In this document: positions 1 to 15,156 of the stretch, in pieces | Numbering within the stretch: the stretch's first letter is position 1 | How the letters are laid out: each line of letters opens with the position of its first letter | DNA from: Lyophyllum atratum | Lineage: Eukaryota; Basidiomycota; Agaricomycetes; Agaricales; Lyophyllaceae | Assembly (NCBI GenBank): GCA_014905825.1 | Contig: JACGCN010000032.1 | Location: 551,519-615,518, forward strand | DNA length: 64,000 bases | Direction: 5' to 3' | The notes under the pieces: model-generated | The model's database searches: none | What the model saw: only the letters and a program-made list of their open reading frames with translations | Told to the model about the DNA's origin: nothing | Translations under genes and position numbers: made by a program

Positions 1-2640
1 CATAGGGATCGGTTATATGCGCCATACCATTTCCAGCGGGGCTGCCTACGATTCAGAGGAACGATCTCCAGCGGTGACATGCCACCCTGGCACTCGCATC
101 GATCTGTTGAAAGAAGTCATGGAGCACATTCAAGACGGAGTAGATGAGGAGGGGAAGAGGGTCATCTGGCTTCACGGTCCCGCAGGCGCTGGGAAATCCG
201 CCATTGCTCAGACGATCGCCCAGAATTTTGCTGATCTGGGTTCGCTTGCAGCGAGCTTCTTCTTCTCTCGTCAATACGCAGGACGAGACACCGTACAGCT
301 TTTCTTCCCGACAATCGCTTATCAAATCGCCATGTCCATCCCCAAAATTCGCCCGTTCGTGCTGAAAAACTTCATGCAAGACCCGTCCATCATCAGTAAA
401 TCCCCAGCGCTGCAAGTCCAGAAATTGATTATCGAGCCCCTCCAGGGTCTCAAAGTTTCCATGGCGTCTCGAGGGGGAACCAGGCTATCAGAACTCCAAA
501 CCCCGTATCTCGTCATCGTCGATGCTCTGAACGAGTGCGCAAACAGTGAAAAACAGTCGGAGGTTCTGGATCACATCATTCACCTCGTCAACACTCCTTC
601 CTTCCCACTACGTTTCCTGATCGTGAGCAGGCCGGATCCACATATCCAGGAGACATTGGAAACCACGAAAGCCAGAAAAGTCGTCACACCCATTTTGTTA
701 TATGAGGTTGTTAACGCGGATGCCGATGTCCGCACATACCTGCTCGACGAGTTCGCGAGGATATCCTCATCCACCAGGCACCACGCTGCGTTTTCGGGCA
801 TCAACGAACGTTGGCCAACTCATGAAGATATCTCGCAGGTTGTCCGGCGTTCAGACGGCTCTCTCATGTACGCCTCACTGCTGATCAAACATGTTGATGA
901 AGAATCCTTCTCTCCTGTGGAACGACTCGCCGCGGCGCTAAATACACCATCCTACACCCCGAATCCACGTCGCGAGCTCGACAATCTATGTCTACACATC
1001 TTATCCCAAAGTCCAAACCCAGATCTTCTCAAGAAAATCCTTGGTTACATCGTGGGCGGAAGGGGCAACGGCGCTCACCAGACGGGCCGGTTCATCAGTC
1101 AAGCGCATAATATTCGACCCGATCAGCTTTCTATCGCTGTGCGAGGTTGTCGTTCGATATTTTCTGATAAGATTGCAGACGACCTATACTACCCTTTCCA
1201 CTCCTTGTTCGATGACTTTGTCTTTCACGCTGACCGTGCAGGCGATTTCCACCTGGATGACAAACACGCACAGGAATTGCGACTTAATGCCTATCTTAAT
1301 GCCTTGAAAGTTAGCCATGAATCTCGAACCCCGATGCTCGAAGCCGCGGACGTTATTGAAGACTTGCATTCTCGGCTATCTTCGATGAAGGGGACCTTGC
1401 CGGATACTACCGTTCAAATCCTCCTTGCAACCAATGTCCATTTCTGGCGATGTTTTTTCACCAATGAGAGCGACTTATATCTGTACAAAGAAAGCCATCA
1501 CGGACCACGATGGGATAGGCGGCTATTGACCTGGCTGGGCAAATTCCGCCGCATCTTCCCAGTGGGTTGAAACATGTACACAAGGGATTGTTTCTAACGA
1601 TTTGACATAGGAAACCGGTTCGGTCAATACAGTCGCGCTGTATCACCATTTTCGTGCTTTGGAGGATTCCGCCTCGGACTCTGCTCATGCGTTTGCTTCT
1701 GCGTTTGAGCAGACAGTCCCCGAAACTCCGAAGGACGCAGTAGCGTGGAGCAAACGTCGGTTGCTTAACTTATTTATCGTGCATTATTCACCTCAATATC
1801 GCAGGCGAGGACGTCGCAACGCGGCTTGAGAACGTCCATGCTGCCCTTGCAGTTCACTGCTTGAGGACATTGCTATTTCGTCCAGGCGAACATGGCAGAC
1901 ATACCTGGTGGGCACCGTTCCTAATTTACAAAGAGTGAGTCCCGCAACTCAAAGCATTACATCTAGGCAATACTCCTACCCATATTCCAGAATGTTCTGG
2001 GCAGGACATGTTGCGCGAGCGAACGCAGACGTTCCGGAGATCATGTTCGCTCTTCAAGATATGACGAGCGTATTTTGCTCTCGAAACGTAGAATCTAGGG
2101 TGAGGGGTAGTCCGTATTTGATCGTCATACATTTTGGTGACAGCTATCATTTGTTTGTCTAGTATGATTCGATGCAGTACTCGTCAGTCTAGAATCACCT
2201 CCGATATTAGACATGACCTAATTTTATACCGGCCACAGTGGATCAGACAACCCAATACGCTCCATCACTAAAACACTCGATGATTTCGATTCCTGTGGTC
2301 GGCACAAGACAAAACTTGACCTCAATGTTACCCAGTCTTCTAGGATCGACTGGGCCAATGCGAACCTGGTCCTACAATGGCTGAAGGTACGTTCTATCTG
2401 TGTAGTTGTTACTTCACAAATTCAATGCTGCTTTCCCAGGAGAAGAATGCGACGCGAGAAGACCTTATATCATCCTGGCAGGTGTACTGCGACGCACAAA
2501 AGTCGGCCTTGGACATCGGACATGAAGAAATGCAGTGGCTTGCGGCGGACATCGAGCAAGCTTTACACCCTCGCCCCACAAGCCTTCTCCAACAAGTCGG
2601 TGGGTACCTTGGGCGAGCACTCACAGCCAGGTTTATGTAA
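1..2640 (+). CDS. NACHT-domain NTPase, 5'-truncated by window edge
   Basis: NLR-like STAND NTPase of the type greatly expanded in mushrooms. The long first exon (open from about 17 to 1566) carries a Walker A motif, GPAGAGKSA, near residue 52, and a Walker B-type motif, LVIVDALNEC, near residue 166. The lead-in with a CHPGTR motif is typical of agaric NACHT proteins, and such proteins usually have a further 100-200 residues upstream, so the real start is probably outside the window. I infer introns at about 1562-1610, 1761-1808 (weak donor) and 1909-1965. A GTACGT..CAG intron near 2387-2439 leads into a last exon ending at 2640. The exon joins between 2100 and 2240 are unresolved. NACHT NTPases are thought to act in self/non-self recognition; no effector domain is visible here. 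Confidence is high for the family and low for the 3' exon structure. Confidence 0.8.
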
Positions 2641-3179
2641 AGGAATGATATCACGATCCTTCCAACGTCTTCATGAGCGCACCACAACAATACGCAGACC
2701 CGAACGGGGACCCGGAGCTTTGTATATTAGTCGGGAATTAGATAGTCTTCGGACGATATTGTCCTATGGGTCGGATGAGGTGCTTCGGGGTACTTCATAT
2801 GATCCCATCTTGCTAAGACTGTATCCAACAACGGATATTCCCCTTCAAAGACCAACCCTTTTTTGCGTTAAATCAGACGTCATTAGTGACGAGAATGATG
2901 GTCGATGGTATGATAACACGACAGCGGTCATGAATATGATGCTGTTTGCGCGAGTGAGAAAATACAGGGGCGACGGGTCTACCTCGTCAGGAATATACAA
3001 CGGATTAGAACAGTAGGCAGTCAAGGTCGTAGGGGTAGGAGCGTAGAAACGGGTAGGATGGATGGAAATGACCAAGAGGTGTACATAGATAATGTGTGTG
3101 AACTAAGCGAATGATAGGTCTGTACGTGACGGCGAGTTTGTAATATGAATTGATATCGAAACAGTCTTACGGCTACCGT
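2641..3179. other. Intergenic, no gene seen
   Basis: Lies between the 3' ends of the NACHT gene (+) and the beta-glucosidase gene (-). Short open frames are present, but none has recognisable protein features or consistent splice sites. Confidence 0.5.
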
Positions 3180-5878
<2,699 letters not shown>

Positions 5879-6396
5879 GGCGTCTGTGAGCGGCGAGAGT
5901 TAGCAAGAAAGCTGCCAACTTTCGTTCGCGCTCTTAAACCAAGCAGAATACCCCGATATCAGGGAGTTCCTGGGGAAATTCAATTCCACCATTCCCGAGA
6001 TTTGTCCGTCGATTGCAGATGCATCCAACGATGCTTCGACTATCTCGTTTCGACAGAAGCTGCACGTCGTGATTTAGAAAGGCCAAAAACAGTCCCCAGA
6101 GAAACTCCGTGGGTGGTAAAATGGGAAACGGTAGCCTAAAATATCCGGGATACGAGGCAAAAGAAGACTGCCAAATCTGTTGGCGCTGGTCGTGGCGACA
6201 GCATGGAGTTGATCGTTTGCCCGGGACATTGTCGGTCAATGTATAAGCGGTACACGTGATGTGCTACTGACGGTTGACCGGAACACGCCATCGAATGTCA
6301 CCCGAGATTCCGGTTCTACCTCCATAAGCATGCGGTTCTCCAGAAGATTGGTTACGATCTCCACTCGAATTATCACAAAACTTCAGGTCTACAGTC
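5879..6396. promoter_or_regulatory. Shared divergent promoter region
   Basis: About 520 bases separate the starts of the GH1 gene (-) and the Gfo/Idh/MocA gene (+), so both promoters must lie here. A weak TATA-like GTATAAGC occurs near 6241. No other site can be supported by eye. Confidence 0.4.
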
Positions 6397-7762
6397 ATGT
6401 CGTCTGGTATCGCCATCCTCGGTGCAGGAATCTTTGCTAAAGAAGGTACGCTCGAGCCTTGACGCCCTTGTCAACCGCTCTCCGAGTGTTCACCTACCTA
6501 AACACATCATCGATAGCACATCTACCTGCACTTGCAGCCCTCGGACAGGCAGCCCCGACCCTTAAAGCAGTCTATTCTCGATCAGAGAAGAGCGCGCGCG
6601 ACCTTGCAGATGCCGCTGCTGCTTCTCTGAGCTTGCAAGCGCCCCCGGCCATCCATTACGATGGAGATAAATCGACCGATTTAGATGCCCTCCTTGCACG
6701 ATCAGATATCGATTCCGTTATCGTCGCCCTTCCCATTACTCTCCAACCCGCCGTCATCCTCAAGGCCCTCGCCGCTGGGAAACATGTCTTGAGCGAGAAG
6801 CCTGTCGCTGCTGATGTCGCTCAAGGACTGGAGCTTATCAAGACCTACAACGAGCAATACAAAGCGAAGGGTCTTATCTGGAGGGTGGCAGAGAATTTTG
6901 AAGCAGAGCCTGGCTTTCGTGCTGCCGCTGCTGCGATCGCGTCTGGGAAGATCGGAGACGTTATCTTCTTCCGGACAGTGGTCTTCAACAACATCGACAA
7001 GGAGTCCAAATGGTACAAGACGCCTTGGCGCACCGTTCCCGACGTACGTTTCTCGTTCCTCTACCGTCATCAATCCCTCACGCAAGCGATCCTTAGTATC
7101 AAGGCGGATTTCTGGTAAGTTTCAACTCCGGGATGTCTGGACTGGCGTACTTATTTCCATCTCGGAGTGCAGTTGGACGGTGGCGTGGTGAGTGGTTCCA
7201 TATATCGTAAAAGATCCTCCCTGATCCTAGGGTTCCTGCTTAGCACACCGTTGCCGCATTGCGTGTTATGCTCCCGCACCGGCTAACGCACCTATCTGGT
7301 TTCGCCTCGCTTAACAAAGATTTCCTGAAGCCCCACGACACCATCAACGCCGTCGTTCGCGCTGGATCCCATTTCCACGGAACAGCTGAGATGACATTCG
7401 CATCACCCACGAAATCTCGTCCCGTCGCCGACGGTTTCCTTATCACTGGCACCGACGGCTGGCTCTCTGTTAACCATGTCGACATCGAGGGCTCCGACAC
7501 CCCGGTTCTCCGCGTCAAGATCAAGACCGTGGTCAAGGCGGAAGGAAAGCCTGAAGAGGAGAAGGAAGAGATCATAGAAGAGCCGGTGCAGGGCGTGAAT
7601 CTCGAATTGGCGAGCTTCTTCGACGCGATCTTGGGGAAGAGTGATGTTTCGGACATAGGAGACCCGTTGGAAGCGCTGCGAGACGTCGCATTCATCCAAG
7701 CTGCTCTCAATAGCGATGGTAACCTTGTCGATCTAACTGAATTAGTCCCTTCTTCACTCTAG
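6397..7762 (+). CDS. Gfo/Idh/MocA-family NAD(P)-dependent oxidoreductase
   Basis: Five exons join in phase: 6397-6445, 6517-7043, 7097-7114, 7173-7187 and 7244-7762. The N-terminus MSSGIAILGAGIF is a Rossmann-fold GxGxxx dinucleotide-binding motif, split by the first intron. The motif LSEKPVAAD near residue 120 carries the lysine-proline pair conserved in the family, and LDGGVH, assembled across two tiny exons (18 and 15 nt), supplies a conserved active-site histidine region. The remainder is the C-terminal alpha/beta substrate domain. These enzymes oxidise or reduce sugars, inositols and related polyols; the substrate cannot be told from sequence. It lies head-to-head with the GH1 gene, so a shared sugar-related role is possible but only inferred. 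The two micro-sized exons are confirmed by phase. Confidence 0.9.
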
Positions 7763-9249
7763 GACTCGATCGTTCCACGTTGCGATCATTGACTCGAGGT
7801 AGAAGGAGAGGCGGCATTGTATGATATCGGAGAAAGTGAACTGTACGACACGTGAATTGGGAGCGTTTGAACTATACAATTGCAAGTCAGCAGTCGCCAT
7901 TGAACATGACATACGTGGCCAACTGGATGTAGAGTGGTGATTGCCGGGGCTAGGAGCGAAGTTCTCCCTCGCTGTTGATGGACGGTCCATCACACATCGC
8001 CGACGGGCCTTGGCTTGGTCTTGGCTGATTCCACTGTCGGGACAGCGTCCGCCTACACAGAATCCTTGGACAACAACGCATCAAGACGTGGTATGTTGCA
8101 TATCCTCGGCAGCCGTTCGTAATATAGCCTCTCGGATCATGCAAGCTTGTGCTAGACGGTGCTAGCATCGTCGCGTTCTTTATACTTGTCGTCTTCTGTC
8201 ACGTAGACTTAGAACATGAGGGGAAACGACGCGTGGCATGAGTTTTCGCGCAAGATCAAGGCGGAAGGACAACAACGAACACACGGGCCACGACTGTGGC
8301 CGCTTTCTCAAGCCTGTGAGATGGTAAATCCTTCTCGGGAAGTCAAGAAGCACGTAGCAACGCGACCTATTTTCGAAAACGGGACATTCCTCCGAGCAGT
8401 GGCTTACCGGTATGAAAAGAGTGAGAGAAGTTGAGCTGCGTCTGAAATAAATTAGGCTGGGCGACGAGAATAAGTAAGGTATGACGCAGGATCTTACCCA
8501 AACGTGCGCAGAGCGTTTTGGACATGGTGGGGCTGGTTCAACGTGGTAGGTCTCGTGATAAGATGGTATTTCTAGCACTGAATCGATGAGTAATTGGACC
8601 ATTGACCTTTGGGAAGGAAAAGACGGAAGGGTCTTCAGCGCAGATCCTGAACAGTACCATGAGCGGGAGAGGAAGCAGCATGACGGATGCAGAACGTGAG
8701 ACAAACGAGACTTGAATATCGATACTTCTCTGTCAAAGTTGAAGTACATGTGCGACATAACTTGCAATTAAGTAGTAGGGTCGGTGGGGCGAGCCAAACT
8801 TCCACTTTGTATAAATTTGGGTAGACCAGCCTATTCTTGGGTGGATAAGACGATGCTATTTTTGTAAAGCCTGATCTTTCGGGGTAAGACGCCTGCCGGA
8901 GCCGCTTCAGTTGGTTCGTCGTTTCTTTGGCGAAATCGGAAGTATGATCAGCGTTAGCACATTGGAACAATATTTATGGCACGAAACAGACCGCCTGTAG
9001 CCAGATTTGAGTGCCGCGCGAGCGCGAGAAACGCGTGTCAGATAGAATAGGAGGACAAGGCCGACTTCGGTTGATTCTCCTATCACGGTACTGATAGGCC
9101 TGTATTCTTCAACACCGAAGAAACGAAACGCACATATCAACTTGCACTGCGCTATAGCGACTTTCTCCAGCGTGTATCGTGCACACCAAAGGATAACTAC
9201 CTCAGAAGCGGCGAGAAGCGATATCTGTCGCAACGGAAATTTCATCGAC
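7763..9249. other. Long region with no supported gene
   Basis: About 1.5 kb. Open frames of up to about 195 codons on the minus strand (8180-8767) have random-looking composition, no domain and no consistent splice partners. No repeat or RNA gene was recognised. Confidence 0.4.
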
Positions 9250-9603
9250 ATGGAGCGAACGAGCAAGTCAATTGAGGACAACCTGATCACTCCTCTCCAC
9301 GAATCACAGGGCTCGGGTGAAGCGTTTTCCACGTTCAAGATGGTATTTGCGTCCTTGTTCGTTCTGCCTCAAACTATTTATCACAACACGCCTCGATAGC
9401 AGCCCCTGGAGAGATTGAAAGCACTTGAGAATAACATCCAGGGACTTACGGATAGGATGGACTCACTTGATGGTTGGACAAACGCTCTTGATATCTGGGT
9501 AGATGCTCTCGATAAGAAGATGGATTTCCTCGATAGCCGCCTAGAAGCTTTGCACGAGAAGATGGATGCTCATGATTCCAAGCACCCAAGGGCTGGGAAG
9601 TAG
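9250..9603 (+). CDS. Small heptad-repeat (coiled-coil) protein, 98 aa
   Basis: Two exons, 9250-9342 and 9400-9603, join in phase 0 across a 57-base GTATTT..TAG intron. The protein starts MERTSKSIEDN and its second half is a regular series of seven-residue units (for example MDSLDGW, TNALDIW, VDALDKK, MDFLDSR, LEALHEK, MDAHDSK) with Leu/Met at core positions. It is therefore predicted to form an alpha-helical coiled coil. No known family is recognised; a small oligomerising or adaptor protein is the most that can be said. The clean splice and strict heptads make a chance frame unlikely. Confidence 0.6.
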
Positions 9604-11362
9604 GCAGAAATCGCCTCCAACGACGAGTTGGAGGCCCTAAACGCAAACAAGAACGAGATAAGTCATAATTCAAGGAGAATCGAGAGGCCTCACCTGTAAA
9701 CGAAGTCTGGCATCGTCTGCAATGTAAAGGGTTGTACATTACCATCATCCTGGACAATATATCCCGCAAAATTCGCATATGTGGCCGCGGCGCATCAGCG
9801 ACGCCTCTTCCACCAAACGGTCACATCTCATGATGGTAGATCCCTAACATGCGCCATATACCTCAGCTGAATGCGGCGGTCTTGGAGATCATAGAATACA
9901 GAGTGTTCCGCGTTCCCAATTGCACCTGGGACTCCGCGCCCGCTGAGTCGAATAAGTAAAGATCAGCAGAGCTTAGCGCTATTCCAGAACACGAATACGA
10001 GGAACCGGGGCGTCCCTCACCTGTCAGTAACACGCCTGCTGCTGCGCGACATCCAACCACTTGCACCCGGCGAAACCTGGGAGACTTACCGGAGGAAGCC
10101 CATTCATCCTGTCAATCGACGAATGCTTCGAAAACATGACTTACTTCGATCAGCAGCGAGGAATGATGGATTGAGATGGTGAACCTCGTACGCGTGCCAT
10201 GGCCTCGAAGTAGAAGCACGAGCACGAAATCCTGGGATGGACGCCCTCGATCATAAATCCGTGCTCTTCTTCGGAAAATTATAGAGGCTGTAGTCTGCGG
10301 GCGGTACCAGCGCGGAGATTCGGACCATTTCAGCGTTGTTGGGTGTGCGGCCAAGATCGATCCCGAGAGTTGACAAGAGATAAAGAAGGAAAGCAAGAAA
10401 CCCGTCATACGGTATGCCAGCAAACAACGAGTTGATTCGCGCCGATTCCACCTCAGGCTGCAACGACCTGAGCCGAGCGGGAGGAGGGAGAACACCGATA
10501 TCTCGTATGCTCAGAGGTCGAAAAAATCAATCCGCGAGAGTCATCGGTTCCATCCCGTTCCTTGTCTGTCGCAATCGCTCATCTCCCCATCATGAAAGGC
10601 AACAATCAAAGCGAGCTCGGTTTGAGCGAATGCTCAGGAGCACCGCCTGTGTTGTCCGAACCGGGTCCGAGAACAGGTCGTCGTGGACCCGTGGTGTAAG
10701 TCCGGAAGAACACCAAGCGCGATGATCAGCAGTCGACGCAATGGGAATCGCGACTGGTACTTCACACTCAGCGGGTCTTGGGCCCGCCTTGGTAAACCTG
10801 CCCATGTTTTCGGGCCGCTGAGCGTCGCCGCTGGGTATGCATTGAATCGCTCGCTCATGCTGTCAACAGCCACCGATCAACATCAGACTCCGCAAGGCTG
10901 GGCAGTTTAGACATCGCAAATTACACTCACGAGATCTCAGTAGTCCATTGGAAAGTGTCGTATAGCTTGGTGGCGATCGCTCGTATCGGCCGGCTTTCCC
11001 TCGCATTTCATCCCCCAGGTTCTGATGCGATGGGTTCAATCCAGTGTATCGACCTTTGACATCCTCTTCAGATATAGATACCAACATCGGTGGTAGTGAT
11101 TTATCACATGTGAAGTCTACTAAATGACGAAAGATCGACAAGTAAGTAAGGGGTGCAAGTGCGGGTGGTGGGCAAGAATAACAATAAAGCATTACGAAAG
11201 TACAGGGTAGGAGTGAAAGCAAGACGGCGGAAAGAGAGAAATCCTCATGTCTACACACCAAGCCACCCATCAAGATATGGTCGATACATTGGGTTGATAC
11301 GTTTCAAGAAATTGTACATGCCGGAGCGGACCTGATTACACGTTCCGTCTCGGGAACGAACG
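9604..11362. other. Region without a resolvable gene; possible minus-strand relics
   Basis: Several minus-strand stretches look protein-like (10463-10251, 10805-10600 and 11080-10925), and a donor/acceptor pair occurs near 10930/10860. However, the reading phases do not join and stops intervene. This may be a decayed gene. No RNA gene or repeat was recognised. Confidence 0.3.
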
Positions 11363-12197
11363 CTACTTCGGGGGCGGGGTCGCCGGTCCTGCACAGACAC
11401 AGTCAATAATATTATACAGGGTCAGACTGCGAAGCATACCGAAAAGGCCGGATCGGCCGGGCGGGGGAGGTGAACTTGGAAGAGAAGAGGCGGCATTAAC
11501 GGGCGTGGGAGCAAGCAGTGGGTTCGCTGTACCAGAAAACAAAGGTTCGGTTAGCGTGTATCACGGAGTGTGGAAGCTTAGAACTCACGTCTCCACTGGG
11601 CCCAAGCAGGTAGGTCTGGACGGGGTGGCTCTGGGATCGGCGCAGGCGACGCCGAGGCCTGCGGCGGAATCTTCGTCAGCGCTCTCTCGCCTCGCTCCCT
11701 GCGTTCCGGTCGTTTGTGCACTACACGCCATCCCGGCCGTGCCGGTGCCGGAGGTGCATCTTCGATGGCTGGCGGTGGTGGTGCTTCGGGCATCGGCGGT
11801 CCCTCAATCTAGGTAAAAGTAAGGGATCAGCGGCGTGGACTGTAGTGTAGAACCTTTCCAACGCACCTTTGGTCCTCCAGTCCGGCGAGTATTCCCCCCC
11901 AGCCCCGTGCTTCGACTTCATGTTCATGAGCTCTGCGATCTCACTGTTAAGGCCAGCCGACGCGATAAGCAGGGAGCTTAGCAGGAAGAGCAACGACTCA
12001 CAATTGCAGGGCCCGTCGCTCATCTCGAAGTTTGCCCACTTCTGCCAGGAGGATTCGCACTTCTCCAGCGAGCGCTTTGCTAAAGTCGTTGAGATATCTG
12101 GAACGATCAAAGACGGTCAGGCGATCGTGCCACGTAATTGGGGGCTACGGGATTACTTAGGGGCGGGAATCTGGGCGCCGTAGCCGTTCTTGTTCAT
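11363..12197 (-). CDS. Hypothetical helical plus proline-rich protein
   Basis: Minus-strand gene with about six exons. The first encodes MNKNGYGAQIPAPK and joins in phase to a helical, charged segment (FSKALAGEVRILLAEVGK, then IAELMNMKSKHGAGGEY). The second half is proline/alanine rich (MPEAPPPPAIEDAPPAPA; PEPPRPDLPAWAQWR) and ends SGLFGPATPPPK before the stop at 11365-11363. Four of the five introns have good GT..AG ends and consistent phase. The one between SPDWRTK and the proline-rich exon (about 11874-11815) works in phase only with a GC donor or an unusual GT donor. The function is unknown; no catalytic motif is visible. It is divergent from the esterase gene at 12621. Confidence 0.6.
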
Positions 12198-12620
12198 GTG
12201 CACGATGGATTTGGTGGGGAGATTGTCGTAGAGTGGTAATCCGAGGCCGGGAGGCGGTCAGTGAAAATGAAGAAGCGGTGGGAGTGGCACCACGAGGTAG
12301 ACGGCTGTTTGTTGATCGTATTCCACTTTCGGCACGATGGGAAAATTACGACGTAATCAACTCAACGCCAGGGTCAACAGGCACACATCTTCCTCCAAAC
12401 CATGTACACTGACCTATATACCCAGAGCCTACTCTCATCCAAATAGAGTGCAAGGATGGGTCGATGGAAGAACTTGAGAGCGCTTATCTCCCATCACGTA
12501 CGGGCCGGGCTCCCCGGGCCGGCGAACCATCTCCTGACTCCTGCAACGTATTTATAACGACTCTAAAGGACCTGCACCGATAAACACTCATATCCCCGAC
12601 TGCATCTCCTATCCTCAACC
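12198..12620. promoter_or_regulatory. Divergent promoter region; TATA-like box at 12549-12557
   Basis: Lies between the starts of the proline-rich gene (-) and the esterase (+). TATTTATAA at 12549-12557 sits about 64-72 bases before the esterase ATG, a reasonable TATA position for a fungal gene. Confidence 0.45.
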
Positions 12621-13897
12621 ATGTCCGAGCGCGTCCCCAAGCAACCCTTCATCCATCGATTATCCCAAGGCTCGATCCCGAATACGTCGCGTTCCACCTT
12701 TCCACCCTCCAGTACATCACACCTCCTCACACGCTCAAATGGGATCCTGCCATCCGTAGCGCACCCTGCGGTCCCTGGTGGTTCCGAGCCTCTTGAAGTT
12801 GCCAAGACGCAGGACTTTGCCTTGAAGCACACCAAGTTCCGATCGTTTACACCGAAAGGCGAGGCTCCTGACGGCGGGTGGCCTGTCTTCATCTTCTTCC
12901 ACGGAGGTTCGTCGTGCTTCTTGACCATGGGGGATGTACTCACGAAGAGATGGCTCCAGGAGGATGGACCCTTGGTACCATCGCCAGCGAAACGTCGTTT
13001 TCGACCAACATGAGCGTTGGTGCGTGGATCATCCGACATTTTCGGCCGAGAGTGTTCACTGACGTCCTAACAGGAGCCAAGTGCGTCGTCCTATCTGTGG
13101 ACTATCGATTGGCACCGGAGCACCCGTACCCCGCCGCAGTCGAAGACGCCATCGAGTCCCTCGACTGGGTGGTACAAAACGGTAAACGGGAGCTCAACAT
13201 CGACACCTCTCGCATCGCAGTGGGCGGATCCTCCAGGTGCGCAATCCCACACCTCAATCCGCAGTTCTCCCCCTGCTAACCCGACCTCACAGCGGCGGCA
13301 ACCTCGCCGCCATCCTCGCTCTCAAAGCCGCCGAGCGCAGCCCCCCCATCCCACTCGTCTTCCAGCTCCTCGTCGTCCCCGTCACAGACAACACCGCATC
13401 CGTCGACAACCTCTGGGCCGAGAACCAGCATACCCCCTGGCTGGGGCCCGACCGGATGAACTGGTTCAAAGACAACTACCTCCCGAACAAGGAGGACTGG
13501 ACGAAATGGGACGCCTCGCCCTTCTTCGCGCCCGATGATCTGGTAGCCAAGGTGCCGAAGGCGTGGATCGCGGTCGCGGAGCTGGATATTTTGAAGGAGG
13601 AGGGCGTGGTGTATGGGAAGAAGCTGCAGGCGCAGGGAGTCGAGGTGGAGACGAAGATTTATGAGGGCGCTCCGCATCCGGTTATGGCTATGGATGGTAC
13701 GTGGTACACTTTGTTTCTGTGGTCCAACATTGATGGTTCCGTCTCCTTCCCGTGGTGTATCACGATGTTCAGGGTGAGTAAATCGTCGTTTGGATGTGAG
13801 TTATGCTAACTGTTGCGCGGACAGTGCCCTCAAGGTCGGGAAACAGCTTGTTTCGGATGCTGCAGCGGCGTTGGAAAAGGCTTTCCGGGGCCAATAA
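12621..13897 (+). CDS. HSL-type alpha/beta hydrolase (esterase/lipase)
   Basis: Hormone-sensitive-lipase family carboxylesterase. Exons 12621-12906, 12960-13019, 13074-13236 and 13293-13696 join in phase and end with 13825-13897. The oxyanion-hole motif HGGGW is assembled across the first intron. VDYRLAPEHPYPAA follows, and the nucleophile serine lies in GGSSSGGN, across the third intron. The acid is in AELDILKEEG and the catalytic histidine in GAPHPVMAMDG. The C-terminal helix (ALKVGKQLVSDAAAALEKAF) is typical of the family. Reaching its frame from 13696 needs either a one-base exon at 13773 or an alternative donor at 13704. It hydrolyses short-chain esters or lactones; the exact substrate is not predictable. 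No signal peptide is seen, so it is probably cytosolic. Confidence 0.9.
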
Positions 13898-14374
13898 GCG
13901 CGTCATATCAGAATGTATGTAGTTTTAGCGCGACTAGAGATCGACGAATACAACGGAGTATACGCACAGACCCAATGCATGAAGAAGCCTCCTTGGACCG
14001 CAAGTATGAGACGGCGGTGACGGATTTTTGCTGACTGCCCGCTTTAATACATTGGAGATCTCGCAAGTCTTGTAAATTTGGAATGGCTGGTACACATTCT
14101 CGCGGATATCGTAGTCTGAGGGCAAGACCTTCTTCATTGGGTTAGCTAAAAAGAATTATATAATCATCCTCTATTTTCCCTCCGAGTCCGAAGCCGACAC
14201 ACTCATTCGTCGTTGACAACGGCACCGAGTCACCGCATCAACGGTCCCAGCGGTTAATACTCGCCCTTTGTTGCTGACCAGGAGTCATTTCCTTCTACTA
14301 CGAGTCAAACAATGCCGCTCTTCAACAGCATGCAGTGAGCGAGACAAGAGGCAGATTCACGGATCACCCTTGTC
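13898..14374. other. Intergenic, no supported gene
   Basis: About 480 bases. A 67-codon minus-strand frame (14137-13934) has a natural-looking start but nothing to confirm it. Confidence 0.4.
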
Positions 14375-15156
14375 ATGAACAAGAATCTCAAAACCGATAT
14401 CGTCTTACCCACAACCGTAAGTCTACCGGCCTTTCCAGCCCCGTCACTCCCCTGATCGCGCATCTCTCAGAATGACCATCTACAAGAGATAGTCCTCGGG
14501 CACCAGAACCACGAGTTCCGCAAAACCCGTCTCCCACCCTCCGTCCAGCGAATCTGGTTCTACACCCCCTTACCCCACTCCCACATCACCTACATCTGCG
14601 AAATCGGCCCCGCGACCACGCGTAATCCGGGCGACCCCCCTCTGCTCCACGACGGACTCGGGAACCAGCAGTTCAACGAACGGCACCGGGACTGGGCGGC
14701 ATGTGACTTTGCGTATTTTGTTCGGAGCGTTTATAGGATACACGAGCCTGTCACGCTGCAGGAGTTGAAGATCCGGTATGGGATGAAGGGGGCTCCGCGG
14801 GGTTTGGTGTACGTCCCTGAGGGCATGGTGAGGGGCGTGCCTTGGGATGCGCAGCAGAGGGTTCTTCTTCGTGATGTCGTGGACCCGCGAATGTATACAC
14901 CGCCGACCTTGCAGCACCCGAGGGCGCTATCGCCTGCTCCTATGGACGTTGATATGGATCAGCCGCCGGAGAAGATATCTCGGGGGCATAAGAGGTGCTT
15001 TTCGGGGGAGGACTTTGAGATAGAATCGAGGACGAAACGCCAGGTATGTATGGGGTGCACTCGTTCAAGAATCATACCGAATGACCGACTATCCTGTAGC
15101 GCACTGAGGGAGCTGATGTTATGCTTGTTCGCTGCGCCGAATTAATGCATGCATGA
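14375..15156 (+). CDS. ASCH/EVE-like PUA-fold protein, 223 aa
   Basis: Three exons (14375-14416, 14471-15043, 15100-15156), both introns in phase 0. The protein starts MNKNLKTDIVLPTT. The segment that follows (EIVLGHQNHEFRKTRL, then IWFYTPLPHSHITYICEI) has the layout of ASCH/EVE PUA-superfamily domains: a GxxxxEFRK-type motif followed by a strand-rich core. That core ends near APRGLVYVPEGM. The tail is acidic and basic, with a possible nuclear signal (RTKRQ). PUA-like domains of this kind bind modified nucleic-acid bases or RNA in known relatives; any such role here is inferred. Similar uncharacterised proteins are familiar from mushroom genomes. Confidence 0.7.

Noticed and set aside
8180..8767. 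195-codon minus-strand open frame
   Set aside because: Ser/Cys/Arg-rich chance-like sequence with no domain and no promoter or splice context.
9850..11140. Possible minus-strand gene with several protein-like pieces
   Set aside because: Candidate exons (near 11080-10925, 10860-10600 and 10463-10251) do not join in a common phase, so it is left as an unresolved relic.
13934..14137. 67-codon minus-strand open frame starting MKKVLPSDYD
   Set aside because: Short, in an intergenic region, without supporting features; its second half looks non-coding.
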